The position numbers and the translations under genes were made by a program. 64,000 nucleotides of DNA, from positions 2,925,473 to 2,989,472 of the forward strand of contig NZ_JABEKT010000001.1 in assembly GCF_013283195.1 (NCBI RefSeq), in the 5' to 3' direction. This document shows positions 51,468 through 60,188 of this stretch, piece by piece (positions within the stretch are counted from its first letter, which is position 1; each line of letters begins with the position of its first letter). The stretch is from Ensifer adhaerens (GTDB taxonomy: Bacteria > Pseudomonadota > Alphaproteobacteria > Rhizobiales > Rhizobiaceae). The notes beneath the pieces are model-generated. The model was not told the DNA's origin and ran no database searches. It saw only the letters and a program-made list of their open reading frames with translations.

Positions 51468-52217
51468 ATGTCCATGTTGCTGAACAAGATCGTCATCGTC
51501 ACCGGCGCCTCGTCGGGTATCGGCCGTGCGGTCGCGGAGCTTTTCGCCGCCGAGGGCGCGAAGCTGATTGTGAATGCCCGCGCCGAGGCGCCGCTCACAG
51601 CCGTGGTCGAGGCGATCCGTGCCGAAGGCGGTGAAGCGATCGCCGTCAGCGGCGACGTTGCCGATGAAGACACGCATGCCCGGCTGGTCGACGCCGCCGT
51701 CACCCGGTTTGGCGGTCTCGACATCGCCATCAACAATGCCGGCGCCGTCGGCGCGGTCAGGCCGCTTGCGGCGATAACGGCCGCGGAATGGCAGGAGGTG
51801 CTGACCGCCAACCTCACCTCCGCCTTCCTCGGCGCCCGCCACCAGATCCCGGCGATGCTCGCGCGCGGCGGCGGCGCGCTGGTCTTCACTTCCACCTTCG
51901 TCGGCACCAGCGTCGGCATTCCCGGCATGGCCGCCTACGGCGCTTCCAAGGCAGGACTGATGGGGCTGGTCAAGGGCATAACCGCCGACTATGGCGCCAG
52001 CGGCATCCGCGCCAATGCTCTTCTGCCAGGCGGTGTCGACACGCCGATGGGCGGCAGCAGGGAGCAGAAGGAATGGGCCGCCGGCCTGCATGCCATGAAG
52101 CGTATCGCCCAGCCCGACGAGATCGCACGGGCGGCGCTGTTTCTGGCAAGCCCGATGGCAAGCTTCGTCGCCGGCTCCGCGCTCTATGCCGATGGGGGCA
52201 ATGCCGCGGTCAAATGA
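51468..52217 (+). CDS. Short-chain dehydrogenase/reductase
   Basis: A 249-residue classical SDR. The ATG at 51468 follows AAGAGGAG. The cofactor motif is VTGASSGIGRA, NNAG is present in IAINNAGAVGA, and catalytic Ser-Tyr-Lys are in FTSTFVG and YGASKAGLMG (YxxxK intact). PGGVDTPM and ALYADGGNAAVK complete the fold. The residue after the second strand (NARAEAP) suggests NADPH. Substrate unknown. Contrast with the SDR at 25686, which lacks the Tyr-Lys pair. Confidence 0.9.
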   Translation: MSMLLNKIVIVTGASSGIGRAVAELFAAEGAKLIVNARAEAPLTAVVEAIRAEGGEAIAVSGDVADEDTHARLVDAAVTRFGGLDIAINNAGAVGAVRPLAAITAAEWQEVLTANLTSAFLGARHQIPAMLARGGGALVFTSTFVGTSVGIPGMAAYGASKAGLMGLVKGITADYGASGIRANALLPGGVDTPMGGSREQKEWAAGLHAMKRIAQPDEIARAALFLASPMASFVAGSALYADGGNAAVK

Positions 52218-52326
52218 CGCCGGCGGCAACGCCGTCCTTGTGCGCCGGGGTAGATCGCCCCGGCGCTTCCTACGCGTCCCCTTTGCATCGGGTTTGCGGT
52301 CGGCGAAGCCGCCCGGCCGTCACGCA

Positions 52327-52779
52327 TCAGATCGGTATCTCCGTCGTGTCCTTGCCCGTGCGAATGACGAATGTCGTGTAGTACCGGGCAACGTTGCTCT
52401 CCTCGCGAAAGAGCCGCTCGGTCAGGGCATCGAGCTCCTCCATGTCCTTCAGCCGCAGCATCAGCAGCGCGTCGGTCGCGCCGCTGACGCTGTAGGCCTG
52501 GGTGACGGCCGGTTCCTTGGCGGCCATGTCGAGGAACCGGCGCACATATTGTTCGCCGTGGCGCTCGAGCTCCACGGTAATGATCGCCTTCACCGACCTC
52601 CCGGCCTTGGCCGGATTGAGGACCGCGACGACGCGTTCGATGACACCAGCCGCGTTCAACCGCCGGATGCGACGCAGGCAGCTCGATGGCGAGAGCCCGA
52701 CTTCGGCCGCAAGATCGGCATTGGTTCGCGACGCGTCCTGCTGCAGCAGTGTGAGCAGCTTCTTGTCGATCCGGTCCAT
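52327..52779 (-). CDS. Lrp/AsnC-family transcriptional regulator
   Basis: A 150-residue regulator. The ATG at 52779 with AAAGGGG gives the standard start MDRIDKKLLTLLQQDASRTN. The helix-turn-helix continues ADLAAEVGLSPSSCLRRIRR, and the C-terminal RAM ligand domain starts KAIITVELERHG with VSGATDALLMLRL. It binds amino acids and forms octamers in characterised relatives. Divergent from a gate-domain membrane protein, with a TGCAAT/ATTGCA inverted repeat between them, so it probably regulates that gene. Confidence 0.93.
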   Translation of the reverse strand: MDRIDKKLLTLLQQDASRTNADLAAEVGLSPSSCLRRIRRLNAAGVIERVVAVLNPAKAGRSVKAIITVELERHGEQYVRRFLDMAAKEPAVTQAYSVSGATDALLMLRLKDMEELDALTERLFREESNVARYYTTFVIRTGKDTTEIPI

Positions 52780-52801
52780 TTCATTCCCCTTTGTCGTCGC
52801 A

Positions 52802-52816
52802 TGCAATTTTATTGCA
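52802..52816. promoter_or_regulatory. Candidate Lrp/AsnC binding site
   Basis: TGCAATTTTATTGCA: TGCAAT and ATTGCA around TTT, a 15-base inverted repeat with an AT-rich centre, the usual form of Lrp-family sites. It lies 22 bases upstream of the regulator start and about 76 bases before the divergent gene. Confidence 0.65.
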
Positions 52817-52891
52817 CAAACTCGCATATTTTGACCACAACTGCGAACGACCTCGCGTTAGTCCTTGGAGGACAACCAGGGAGACATCGCC

Positions 52892-53875
52892 ATGACCTTT
52901 CACATCATCCTCTATCGAAAGACGCTGGATACGCTTGAAGTCTATTGGGACCTCGTGCGCATCATCGTGCCCGTTACCGTCGCAACGCATGTCCTGCAGG
53001 AGCTTGGCGTGATCCGCGCCGTTGCGCCGGCCTTCGAGCCGCTGATGACCCTCGTCGGCCTGCCGCCCGAGCTTGCCTTTGCCTGGCTGACGGGACTTTT
53101 GGTGGGGATCTGGGGCGCGGTGGTGGTCGTCTTCACTCTCGTGCCGGTGTCAGAGCTGACCACCGCCGACATGACCGTGCTTTCGGCGCTGCTGCTGGTG
53201 GCGCACGCCATTCCGATCGAGCAGCGGATCATCCAGAAGGCCGGCCCGAGCTTCGTGGTCACCGCAGCGCTTCGCGTAGGCGGCGGCCTGATCTTCGCGG
53301 CACTGCTCCACCAACTCTTCGCCGCGACCGGCTGGCTCTCCACCCCGCTGCAGCCAACATGGATACCGGTAAGCCAGAGCGCCGACTGGATCGGTTTCGT
53401 CGTGAGCACGCTGAAGACGCTCGGCACCATGCTCGTCGTGCTGCTGGCGCTCAGCTGGCTGATCGAGATCCTCAAGATGGTCGGCATCCTCGGCTGGCTG
53501 AACCGGGGCATGGCGCCACTGTTTCGGCTAGCCGGCATCCAGCAGCAGACGGTGCCCTTCGCCGCCGTCGGCGTGCTCCTTGGCATTTCCTATGGCGGCG
53601 CGCTTTTGATCCGCGAGGCACGCGCGGCGAGCGTCGCGCCGCGACAGGTCTTCCTCGCCTGCGTCTTCATGGGCTTTACCCACAGTCTGATAGAGGACAC
53701 TTTGCTCGTTGTCGCACTCGGCGCCGATTTTGCGAGTGTCTTCTTCGGCCGGCTGGTCTTTGCGATCGTTGCGACGGCCGTGATCGCCAAAGCCATCGGT
53801 TCGGCACCCGACAGGGTGTTCTTCACACGGTGCTTCCGAAAGGAGCGTGTGACACTCGCGCCGTCGGAAGCCTGA
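52892..53875 (+). CDS. Nucleoside-recognition (Gate) domain membrane protein
   Basis: A 327-residue inner-membrane protein with about eight spans. The ATG at 52892 follows AGGGAGAC. Two Gate-like repeats are visible: [20 protein letters not shown], then [18 protein letters not shown] in the first half, and [20 protein letters not shown], then [20 protein letters not shown] in the second. [20 protein letters not shown] is a further conserved helix. Related proteins occur in spore maturation and nucleoside or concentrative transporters, but their role in Alphaproteobacteria is unclear. Probably controlled by the divergent Lrp/AsnC protein. Confidence 0.85.
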   Translation: MTFHIILYRKTLDTLEVYWDLVRIIVPVTVATHVLQELGVIRAVAPAFEPLMTLVGLPPELAFAWLTGLLVGIWGAVVVVFTLVPVSELTTADMTVLSALLLVAHAIPIEQRIIQKAGPSFVVTAALRVGGGLIFAALLHQLFAATGWLSTPLQPTWIPVSQSADWIGFVVSTLKTLGTMLVVLLALSWLIEILKMVGILGWLNRGMAPLFRLAGIQQQTVPFAAVGVLLGISYGGALLIREARAASVAPRQVFLACVFMGFTHSLIEDTLLVVALGADFASVFFGRLVFAIVATAVIAKAIGSAPDRVFFTRCFRKERVTLAPSEA

Positions 53876-54114
53876 CTCTTGGCGCACGGCTCGGCGGCGC
53901 GGTTCGCGCCGCCCTGAAGCCTTATCTCATCCGACGAACCGGCGGAGCGGCGCAGGCGCATTGATGGAGATCGTGCGGTATCCCAGCGAAACAAGGCCAC
54001 GCGCAACAGCACGGCGTTGCCCTTCCCGCCTTCGAAGCCCCATCGTAACGGTTACATCCTTGTCTAATTTTAGCATTCTGTAATTCTCTCTGTTTCAGCA
54101 GAGGAGAAGCGACA

Positions 54115-56505
54115 ATGTTAAGACTTGGAACGCTGTTTCTTGCTACCTTGAGTTTGACGGCAACTCCGAATTTCAACGCCAATGCGCAGGAAACCACTGG
54201 CGTGCCTGGCTCGCCCAGTGCAACAACGACGATCGACGGCCGATACTTGCCGAACCCGCCAGCGGCCTTCGGTGGAGAAATCGGTCTCGACGCGAAGACC
54301 TCCAAGCCCTATTGGCCAGCACAGATCGTGCCCCCAAAGGGCGCTCCAAATATCCTGCTGATCATGACGGACGACGCCGGCTACGGTGTTGCAGGCACCT
54401 TCGGAGGCGTCATACCGACGCCAGCGTTGGACCGTGTTGCAAACGCCGGCTTGCGCTTTACCCAGTTCCACTCCACCGCGCTCTGTTCCCCATCGCGCGC
54501 CGCGCTGATCACCGGCCGTAATCATCATTCGGCGGGCTTCGGCGTCATCTCTGAGCAGGCGACCGGTTATCCCGGATATGACTCGATCATCGGTATCGAG
54601 AACGCGACGATCGGCAAGATCCTGAAGCAGAACGGCTACGCCACGTCCTGGTTCGGAAAGAACCACAACACCCCCGCTTTTCAATACAGCACCGCTGGTC
54701 CGTTCGATCAATGGCCGACGGGAATGGGCTTCGACTATTTCTACGGCTTCATGGGAGGAGATACCAATCAGTGGGAGCCGTACCTGTTTCAGAACACGAC
54801 CCAGATTTTTCCCTGGACCGGCAAGCCCGGGTACAATCTCGTAACGGACACAGCCGACAACGCGATTGATCATATCAAGCAACTAAATGCGACAGCACCT
54901 GACAAGCCGTTCTTCGTCTACTACGTGCCCGGCGCCACCCATGCCCCCCATCATCCCACGAAGGAATGGATCGACAAGTTCAAGGGCAAATTTGACATGG
55001 GTTGGAACGAGTTGCGCGAGCAGATCTTCGCCAATCAGAAGAAACTTGGCGTCATTCCCGCCAACACGCAGCTAACCGAATGGCCAGATAGCCTGCCGAC
55101 ATGGGATTCTCTCGACGCAGAAAGCAAGAAGCTGTTTGCCCACCAGGCCGAGGTGTATGCTGCCTACGTGGCCTACTCGGACCACGAGATCGGACGGGTG
55201 ATCCAGGCCGTCGATGACCTTGGAAAACTCGACAATACCCTGGTCATCTATATCGAGGGTGACAACGGAACCAGCGCCGAGGGAAGCGTGCTCGGAACGC
55301 CAAACGAGCTTATCACAATCGAAGGCATGCAGATGCCGGTTGCGGCTCAGATGAAGTTCTTTGATAGCTGGGGCTCGAACCAGACCTATCCGCATATGTC
55401 GGTGGCGTGGTCATGGGCCTTTGACACGCCGTTCAAGTGGACAAAGCAGGTTGCCTCGCACTTCGGCGGCACGCGTCAGGGCATGGCGATGTCCTGGCCG
55501 GCACGGATCAAGCAGGCCGGTGGCGTTCGCACTCAGTTCCACCACATGATCGATATCGTTCCGACCATCCTCGAAGCGACGGGCATTCCAGCGCCGGTGA
55601 TGGTCGATGGCGTTGCGCAAAAACCGATCGAAGGCGTCAGCATGGCCTATAGCTGGGACAATGCCCAGGCGCCATCTGCCCGCAAAACCCAATACTTTGA
55701 AATGTTCGGCAATCGCGGGATCTACAGCGATGGCTGGTATGCTTGCACGACGCCGCCTGCAGCACCCTGGTTGATGGGCACGACCGCGATGCCCGACGTC
55801 GTCGATGGCTACAAATGGGAACTGTACAACCTCACGGAGGATTATTCGCAGAACAACGACCTTGCAGCAAAAATGCCGGAAAAGTTGCATCAGATGCAGG
55901 AGCTGTTTCTGATGGAAGCGGCAAAATACGACGTCTTCCCATTGGACAACTCAATCCTGGAGCGCCTTACGACGCCACGACCGAGCGCCACTGCCGGGCG
56001 GACGGAGTTCAGTTACGGCGGCTTGATGTCAGGTATCCCGACGAGCAATGCGCCAAACGTCATCAACAAGTCCTATACGATCACCGCAGAGATAACCGTT
56101 CCTGAAGACGGCGGCGAAGGTATGCTCGTCACCACAGGGGGCCGCTTCGGTGGATACGGGTTCTATCTGCTCAAGGGCAAGCCCGTGTTTCTGTATAATT
56201 TCGTCAACATGGAGCGCTTCCGTTGGCAGGGTCAGGACACCCTTTCATCGGGCAAGCACACACTGGTCTTCGATTTCAAATCTGATGGTCCCGGCATGGG
56301 CAAGGGCGGCACTGGCGTCCTGAAGGTCGACGGCAAGGAGGTTGCGAATGCGAAAATACCGCACACGATTCCAGCGCTCATGCCTTGGGATGAGACTTTC
56401 GATGTCGGCGTCGATACCCGCACAGGCGTAGAAGAAACGGATTATCAGGTGCCCTTTGCTTTCAATGGCGAAATCGCAAGGCTGACCGTCAATCTGCAGC
56501 CGTAA
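54115..56505 (+). CDS. Arylsulfatase (type I, formylglycine-dependent), exported
   Basis: A 796-residue periplasmic sulfatase. The ATG at 54115 follows AGAGGAGAAG. A Sec signal peptide (about residues 1-24, ending NANAQ) leads to NILLIMTDDAGYGV, where the two Asp residues bind calcium. STALCSPSRAALITGRNHHS carries the formylglycine motif C-S-P-S-R (Cys124). YIEGDNGTSAEGS is the second metal site. The C-terminal third (from about residue 610) is beta-rich, as in the large arylsulfatases of soil bacteria. It is unrelated in detail to the broken sulfatase at 491 (Tat signal, 542 residues). Needs a formylglycine-generating enzyme not seen here. GC is slightly lower than its neighbours. Confidence 0.95.
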   Translation: MLRLGTLFLATLSLTATPNFNANAQETTGVPGSPSATTTIDGRYLPNPPAAFGGEIGLDAKTSKPYWPAQIVPPKGAPNILLIMTDDAGYGVAGTFGGVIPTPALDRVANAGLRFTQFHSTALCSPSRAALITGRNHHSAGFGVISEQATGYPGYDSIIGIENATIGKILKQNGYATSWFGKNHNTPAFQYSTAGPFDQWPTGMGFDYFYGFMGGDTNQWEPYLFQNTTQIFPWTGKPGYNLVTDTADNAIDHIKQLNATAPDKPFFVYYVPGATHAPHHPTKEWIDKFKGKFDMGWNELREQIFANQKKLGVIPANTQLTEWPDSLPTWDSLDAESKKLFAHQAEVYAAYVAYSDHEIGRVIQAVDDLGKLDNTLVIYIEGDNGTSAEGSVLGTPNELITIEGMQMPVAAQMKFFDSWGSNQTYPHMSVAWSWAFDTPFKWTKQVASHFGGTRQGMAMSWPARIKQAGGVRTQFHHMIDIVPTILEATGIPAPVMVDGVAQKPIEGVSMAYSWDNAQAPSARKTQYFEMFGNRGIYSDGWYACTTPPAAPWLMGTTAMPDVVDGYKWELYNLTEDYSQNNDLAAKMPEKLHQMQELFLMEAAKYDVFPLDNSILERLTTPRPSATAGRTEFSYGGLMSGIPTSNAPNVINKSYTITAEITVPEDGGEGMLVTTGGRFGGYGFYLLKGKPVFLYNFVNMERFRWQGQDTLSSGKHTLVFDFKSDGPGMGKGGTGVLKVDGKEVANAKIPHTIPALMPWDETFDVGVDTRTGVEETDYQVPFAFNGEIARLTVNLQP

Positions 56506-56515
56506 ATCCAACGAA

Positions 56516-56543
56516 GGGCTCCGGGAGCGTGCACCCGGAGCCC
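56516..56543 (+). terminator. Hairpin downstream of the sulfatase gene
   Basis: GGGCTCCGGG pairs perfectly with CCCGGAGCCC around an eight-base loop, 11 bases after the stop codon. No T tract, so termination strength is uncertain. Confidence 0.65.
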
Positions 56544-56811
56544 AACATATGATGTGGTCCCGCGGGGCCTGCGAAGAAACAGAAGATCAACCCGCCCACC
56601 CAAGGCGGCCACACCTTCGATGTCCGGGCGACCATCAAGGCTGCAATCGCAAAAGTGACAGCAGGGAGGATAGATTGATCGCCGTATCCGGTGATCAATC
56701 GACAGGTCTTGATGGGAGCGTTGAAAAACGGTCTGCCACCGGGATCGTCACGCTGAGGAAGCAAAGTGCATGTGCACGTCGCCTGTTCCGGCGAGAGCAA
56801 GGCTATGCATT

Positions 56812-56885
56812 CCTCGAGCAATTCCGGCAGACGCGCGCAGCGATTTTTCGCCAGGATTTACGGAGAAACAAACAGATACAGGGTT
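56812..56885. repeat. Degenerate RIME-like repeat
   Basis: GAGCAATTCCGGCAGACGCG, then CGCAGCGATTTTTCGCCAGG and ATTTACGGAGAAACAAACAG, keeps the scheme of the 14337 element (arm, GCAGCGGTTTTCC core, arm, AAAACA tail) with many changes. Confidence 0.45.
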
Positions 56886-56937
56886 TCGACGGCTCCGCTT
56901 GCAAGGGAAGCGCTCCAGAAGCGTGGTCGCTGACGGA

Positions 56938-57993
56938 TCACTCCACGCTGGCTTCGGCAAGCGCGCTTGCAGGCGTCCCCATCCGCCCGAACATGGCGCG
57001 ATAGGCGGCGGGCGTCGTCGAAAGCTGCTGGCGAAAATGGTGGCGCAGCGTCTGGGTCGAGCCGAAGCCGGAAATGTCGGCCACCTGCTCGATGCCGAGC
57101 GCACTTTCCTCTAGCAGTTGCCGGGCCCGCGCCAGCCGTTCGCCAAGCAGCCAGCGTGCCGGCGTGGTGCCGGTCGCCGCCTCGAAGCGGCGCAGGAAGG
57201 TGCGCTCGCTCATGCCCACGGATCTGGCAAGCACGGCCGTCGAAGAATCCTCGCCGAGCTCAGCGCGCATCCGGTCGATCAGCGGGCCGAGGCGTGCGCT
57301 CTCGTGCACCTTGGGCACCGCCCTTTCGATATATTGCGCCTGCCCGCCATCGCGGTGCGGCGGCACGACGAGGCGGCGGGCCACCCGGTTGGCCGCCTCG
57401 CTGCCAAAATCGCGGCGAATGAGGTGCAGGCAGAGATCGATGCCAGCGGCACTGCCGGCAGACGTCAGCACCGTGCCACTGTCGACATAGAGCACATCGG
57501 GCACCACCTCGATGTCGGGATAGGCCGCCTTCAGCTTGTCCGTATAGCGCCAATGGGTCGTTGCCCTCAGGCCAAAGAGCAGGCCGGCTGCCGCCAGCAC
57601 GAAGACGCCGGAGCAGATGGAAAGCACCCGCGCGCCGCGGGCATGCGCGGCGCGCAGCGCCTGGCACAGGGCTTCGGGCACCGGCGTATCGGCCCCGCGC
57701 CAGCCGGGCACGATGATGGTGCCCGCCTCACCCAGAAGATCGAGCCCGCCATCGGCCACCATCCGGATGCCGCCGGTCGCCCTCAACTCCCCCGGCTCGA
57801 TCGCCGCGACGGCGAAGCGATACCAGCCCTCGCCCATTTCAGGACGCGGCAGGCCGAACATTTCCACCGCCACGCCGAACTCGAAGGTGCAGAGACCGTC
57901 ATAGGCAAGAGCGACAACAAGCGGGTTGGCGGGCGACGGGGGTGAGGTGGATGGTTTTGGCATGATCTTGAGCATATATGGCAAACCTGCCAT
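56938..57993 (-). CDS. GlxA-family transcriptional regulator (DJ-1/PfpI domain plus AraC helix-turn-helix)
   Basis: A 351-residue regulator. Residues about 20-190 are a DJ-1/PfpI-like domain (VVALAYDGLCTFEFGVAVEM) with a cysteine at the nucleophile elbow, VLSICSGVFVLAAAGLL. The C-terminal AraC domain has two helix-turn-helices: SSTAVLARSVGMSERTFLRR and LGIEQVADISGFGSTQTLRH, ending FRQQLSTTPAAYR. The ATG at 57993 has AGGGG eight bases upstream; starts at 58035 and 57963 are alternatives. It is divergent from a rhodanese gene by 73 bases, the likely target. The GlxA group often controls amine or betaine catabolism. Confidence 0.92.
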   Translation of the reverse strand: MAGLPYMLKIMPKPSTSPPSPANPLVVALAYDGLCTFEFGVAVEMFGLPRPEMGEGWYRFAVAAIEPGELRATGGIRMVADGGLDLLGEAGTIIVPGWRGADTPVPEALCQALRAAHARGARVLSICSGVFVLAAAGLLFGLRATTHWRYTDKLKAAYPDIEVVPDVLYVDSGTVLTSAGSAAGIDLCLHLIRRDFGSEAANRVARRLVVPPHRDGGQAQYIERAVPKVHESARLGPLIDRMRAELGEDSSTAVLARSVGMSERTFLRRFEAATGTTPARWLLGERLARARQLLEESALGIEQVADISGFGSTQTLRHHFRQQLSTTPAAYRAMFGRMGTPASALAEASVE

Positions 57994-58066
57994 CTGCCAG
58001 CCCCTCTCCGACGTTGTTACAACCATCCTCGTCAACCGCTGAAGACCAGAGCCACAGGAGAGCCAG

Positions 58067-58498
58067 ATGAGCTACGTCACCGAAACCCCAGCCGCAGCGC
58101 CCGAGATCGCCATGGCCCATTTCGCCGGGCGCCTCAGCGTCGAGACCGATTGCGCCGATGTCGCCCATGCCCTCAAGAGCGGCGAGCAGGATTTCGTGCT
58201 GCTGCACGCCGTCGGCACCGAGGCAGCCTACGCCCGCCGCCATGTGCCGGGCGCGATCCACCTGCCGCATCGCGAAATCACCGCCGAGCGCATGGCCGAA
58301 TGGCCTGATGACACCCTGTTCGTCGCCTATTGTGCGGGTCCGCACTGCAACGGTGCCGACCAGGCGGCGCTGAAGATCGCCCGTCTCGGACGACCGGTAA
58401 AGATCATGATCGGCGGCATCACCGGCTGGGAAGACGAGGGCTTCGCCTTCGCTTCGGGTACAGCCCCCGGCGAGCCGCAGTTGCTGCTGGCCGCCTGA
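58067..58498 (+). CDS. Single-domain rhodanese-like sulfurtransferase
   Basis: A 143-residue protein. The ATG at 58067 follows CAGGAGAG. Rhodanese features: DFVLLHAVGTEAAYARRHVP then GAIHLPHREI (CH2A-like motif) and the active-site loop VAYCAGPHCNGADQAA with Cys89, then GITGWEDEGF (usual GGxxxW). It would transfer sulfane sulfur or bind arsenate or phosphate-like groups. It is paired with the divergent GlxA-type regulator, an arrangement often seen in proteobacteria. It is the second rhodanese domain in the window. Confidence 0.9.
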   Translation: MSYVTETPAAAPEIAMAHFAGRLSVETDCADVAHALKSGEQDFVLLHAVGTEAAYARRHVPGAIHLPHREITAERMAEWPDDTLFVAYCAGPHCNGADQAALKIARLGRPVKIMIGGITGWEDEGFAFASGTAPGEPQLLLAA

Positions 58499-58614
58499 CG
58501 GCGGCGGATACGAGACGGAAGGGCCGCCATCAGGCGGCCTTGGCGGATCAACGCAAACACGCCAAGGTAGACGGCAGGAACATCGACGCCGACCCTGCCC
58601 CTTTAAGGAACCCG

Positions 58615-59091
58615 ATGACCAATTTCCTTTCCGTCCGCCCGTTCGACCATCGCGATGTGCCCAAGGTGCTGGAGCTGATGCGCGGCCTCGCCGTGTTCGA
58701 GGGCTACATCGACAGGTTCGCCGTCACCGAACAGGACCTGATCGACCATGGCCTATGCGACACCCCGCGCTTCGGTGTCCTCGTCGCCGAACTCGACGGT
58801 CGCGTGATCGGCATCGCCGTGCACTATGCCATTCCCTGGACCTACGACCTGAAACCGACGGTCGTGTTGAAGGAACTGTTCGTCGAGGACGGCGCACGCT
58901 CATCAGGCGCTGGCGCTGCCCTCATCGCCGCCCTGAAACGCCACGCCGCCGCTATCGGCGCGCCGCGCATCAACTGGACCGTGCTTGCCGGCAACGAGCC
59001 TGCGAAACGCTTCTACCGTCGCCAGGGTGGCAGCCCCGACGAGTTATGGGAACCGTGGACGATGGCGACATCATCCGGCGATGAAAGCTGA
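58615..59091 (+). CDS. GNAT-family N-acetyltransferase
   Basis: A 158-residue acetyltransferase. The ATG at 58615 has TTAAGGAA upstream. The fold is recognisable from SVRPFDHRDVPKVLELMRGL, VLVAELDGRVIGIAVHY, VLKELFVEDGARSSGAGAAL (a variant acetyl-CoA loop, normally R/Q-x-x-G-x-G/A) and WTVLAGNEPAKRFYRRQGG. It resembles the diamine/spermidine acetyltransferase-like GNATs in having FEGY and WTYDLKPTVVLKELFV segments. It lies about 115 bases after the rhodanese gene on the same strand. Confidence 0.88.
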   Translation: MTNFLSVRPFDHRDVPKVLELMRGLAVFEGYIDRFAVTEQDLIDHGLCDTPRFGVLVAELDGRVIGIAVHYAIPWTYDLKPTVVLKELFVEDGARSSGAGAALIAALKRHAAAIGAPRINWTVLAGNEPAKRFYRRQGGSPDELWEPWTMATSSGDES

Positions 59092-59462
59092 AGGCGCTTT
59101 GCGACCGATGGCGCAACGGCTGCTTGAGCGCGACGCAGCACCCGAACCCATTGGCTGATGTAAAGAACGCACGCCAACCCGATCAATCCTCGAGACGTGG
59201 CCAATCCATTTCCGGGGGTCCGGGTAGCGCACCGCTTTCGGCTTGGTTGGATGACGGTGCCGCGTTGGGCTTTACGGCGCAGAAACGCATTAATCCGCAC
59301 GCACAATGCCTTGAATCGATTCCGATTTGAGGCATTGTGCGGCAGTATTTTGTCAGTCCACACGTCAAAAAGCTAAGACAACGTCTTGCGCCCAGCCAAA
59401 CCAGGCGTTGTTGTTGTTGCAGTCAGATGAAGCCGCGCCGGAAGTTGGAGGATGAAGACCCA
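59092..59462. other. Intergenic region with a palindromic repeat
   Basis: About 370 bases between the GNAT and DUF1801 genes. The only element recognised is the inverted repeat at 59301-59340. A CT-rich/GTTGTTGTTGC run occurs just before the DUF1801 ribosome site. Confidence 0.4.
59301..59340. repeat. Palindromic repeat, type CACAATGC
   Basis: GCACAATGCC (59301-59310) pairs perfectly with GGCATTGTGC (59331-59340). The intervening TTGAATCGATTCCGATTTGA includes the ATCGAT core and matches part of the degenerate element at 16142. It is likely a dispersed rhizobial intergenic element. Confidence 0.6.
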
Positions 59463-59882
59463 ATGAATGCATCTGAGCATGTCGACCAGTTGATCGCCAA
59501 CACCGACGACTGGCGCGGCAAGACACTCGCCAATGTGCGTAAGCTCATCCTTGGGACCGACAAGGACATCGTTGAGGAATGGAAGTGGATGGGGAGCCCG
59601 GTGTGGTCTCGTGACGGCATCATCGCCGTCGGCAACGCCCACAAGGATAAGGTGAAGCTGACCTTCTCCCACGGCGCCAGCCTGCCGGACCCTGAAAACC
59701 TGTTCAACAACGGCCTGAACGGCAAGGTGTGGCGGGCGATCGATCTCTTCGAGGGCGACGAAATCGACGAGCGCGCATTCCAAAACCTCATCCGCGCTGC
59801 CATCGACTTCAACCAGGCCAAGGCGAAGAAGAAGACGTCTTCGGGAACGCGAGCAAAAGCGGCAAAAAGCAAGGACGCGTGA
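59463..59882 (+). CDS. DUF1801 family protein
   Basis: A 139-residue cytosolic protein from the ATG at 59463, with TTGGAGGA about 11 bases upstream. It starts MNASEHVDQLIANTDDWRGK, and contains DIVEEWKWMGSPVWSRDGII and KDKVKLTFSHGASLPDPENL, the conserved core of DUF1801 (YdhG-like) proteins. The C-terminus is lysine-rich (KAKKKTSSGTRAKAAKSKDA), which might bind nucleic acid. Function of the family is not established; some members relate to phosphate or iron homeostasis. Confidence 0.85.
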   Translation: MNASEHVDQLIANTDDWRGKTLANVRKLILGTDKDIVEEWKWMGSPVWSRDGIIAVGNAHKDKVKLTFSHGASLPDPENLFNNGLNGKVWRAIDLFEGDEIDERAFQNLIRAAIDFNQAKAKKKTSSGTRAKAAKSKDA

Positions 59883-60188
59883 CCCGCTGGCCGGTCCCTG
59901 CGCGTGCTTCAGGCCGTGACTATCTTACCGCCTGCCCGGTATGATCGGCGAGAGCCGCCGGATTGAACGCATCTGTTTGCGGGCGAACACATTGCGGTTC
60001 ACCTTGCGCAGGGACTGAAGCAGGCGACGCTGGTTGTCGAGCAGCCCATTTTTTGGCAGGTGCGGCAACCGTCGGGCCAGGTACCCTAACGGTACGGAAC
60101 GCCCCGCAGCGTGCGCCTCACGTCAAGCAACACCCCTTGTTCGACAGTGAAGGCTGCACCGCCTGCCGTTCCAGACAGGGCAGCGCCA
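59883..60188. other. Intergenic region between convergent genes
   Basis: About 306 bases. No gene, repeat or clear terminator is seen. Confidence 0.35.

Larger units (their letters stand above)
56506..56937. other. Intergenic region with a hairpin and a degenerate repeat
   Basis: About 430 bases after the sulfatase. The hairpin at 56516 probably ends its transcript. A degenerate RIME-like element lies at 56812-56885. A minus-strand frame over 56510-56680 encodes a hydrophobic stretch but has no ribosome site and is not called. Confidence 0.4.

Noticed and set aside
56510-56700. Hydrophobic minus-strand peptide after the second sulfatase
   Set aside because: No ribosome site or start at sensible spacing, and it overlaps the sulfatase terminator hairpin.
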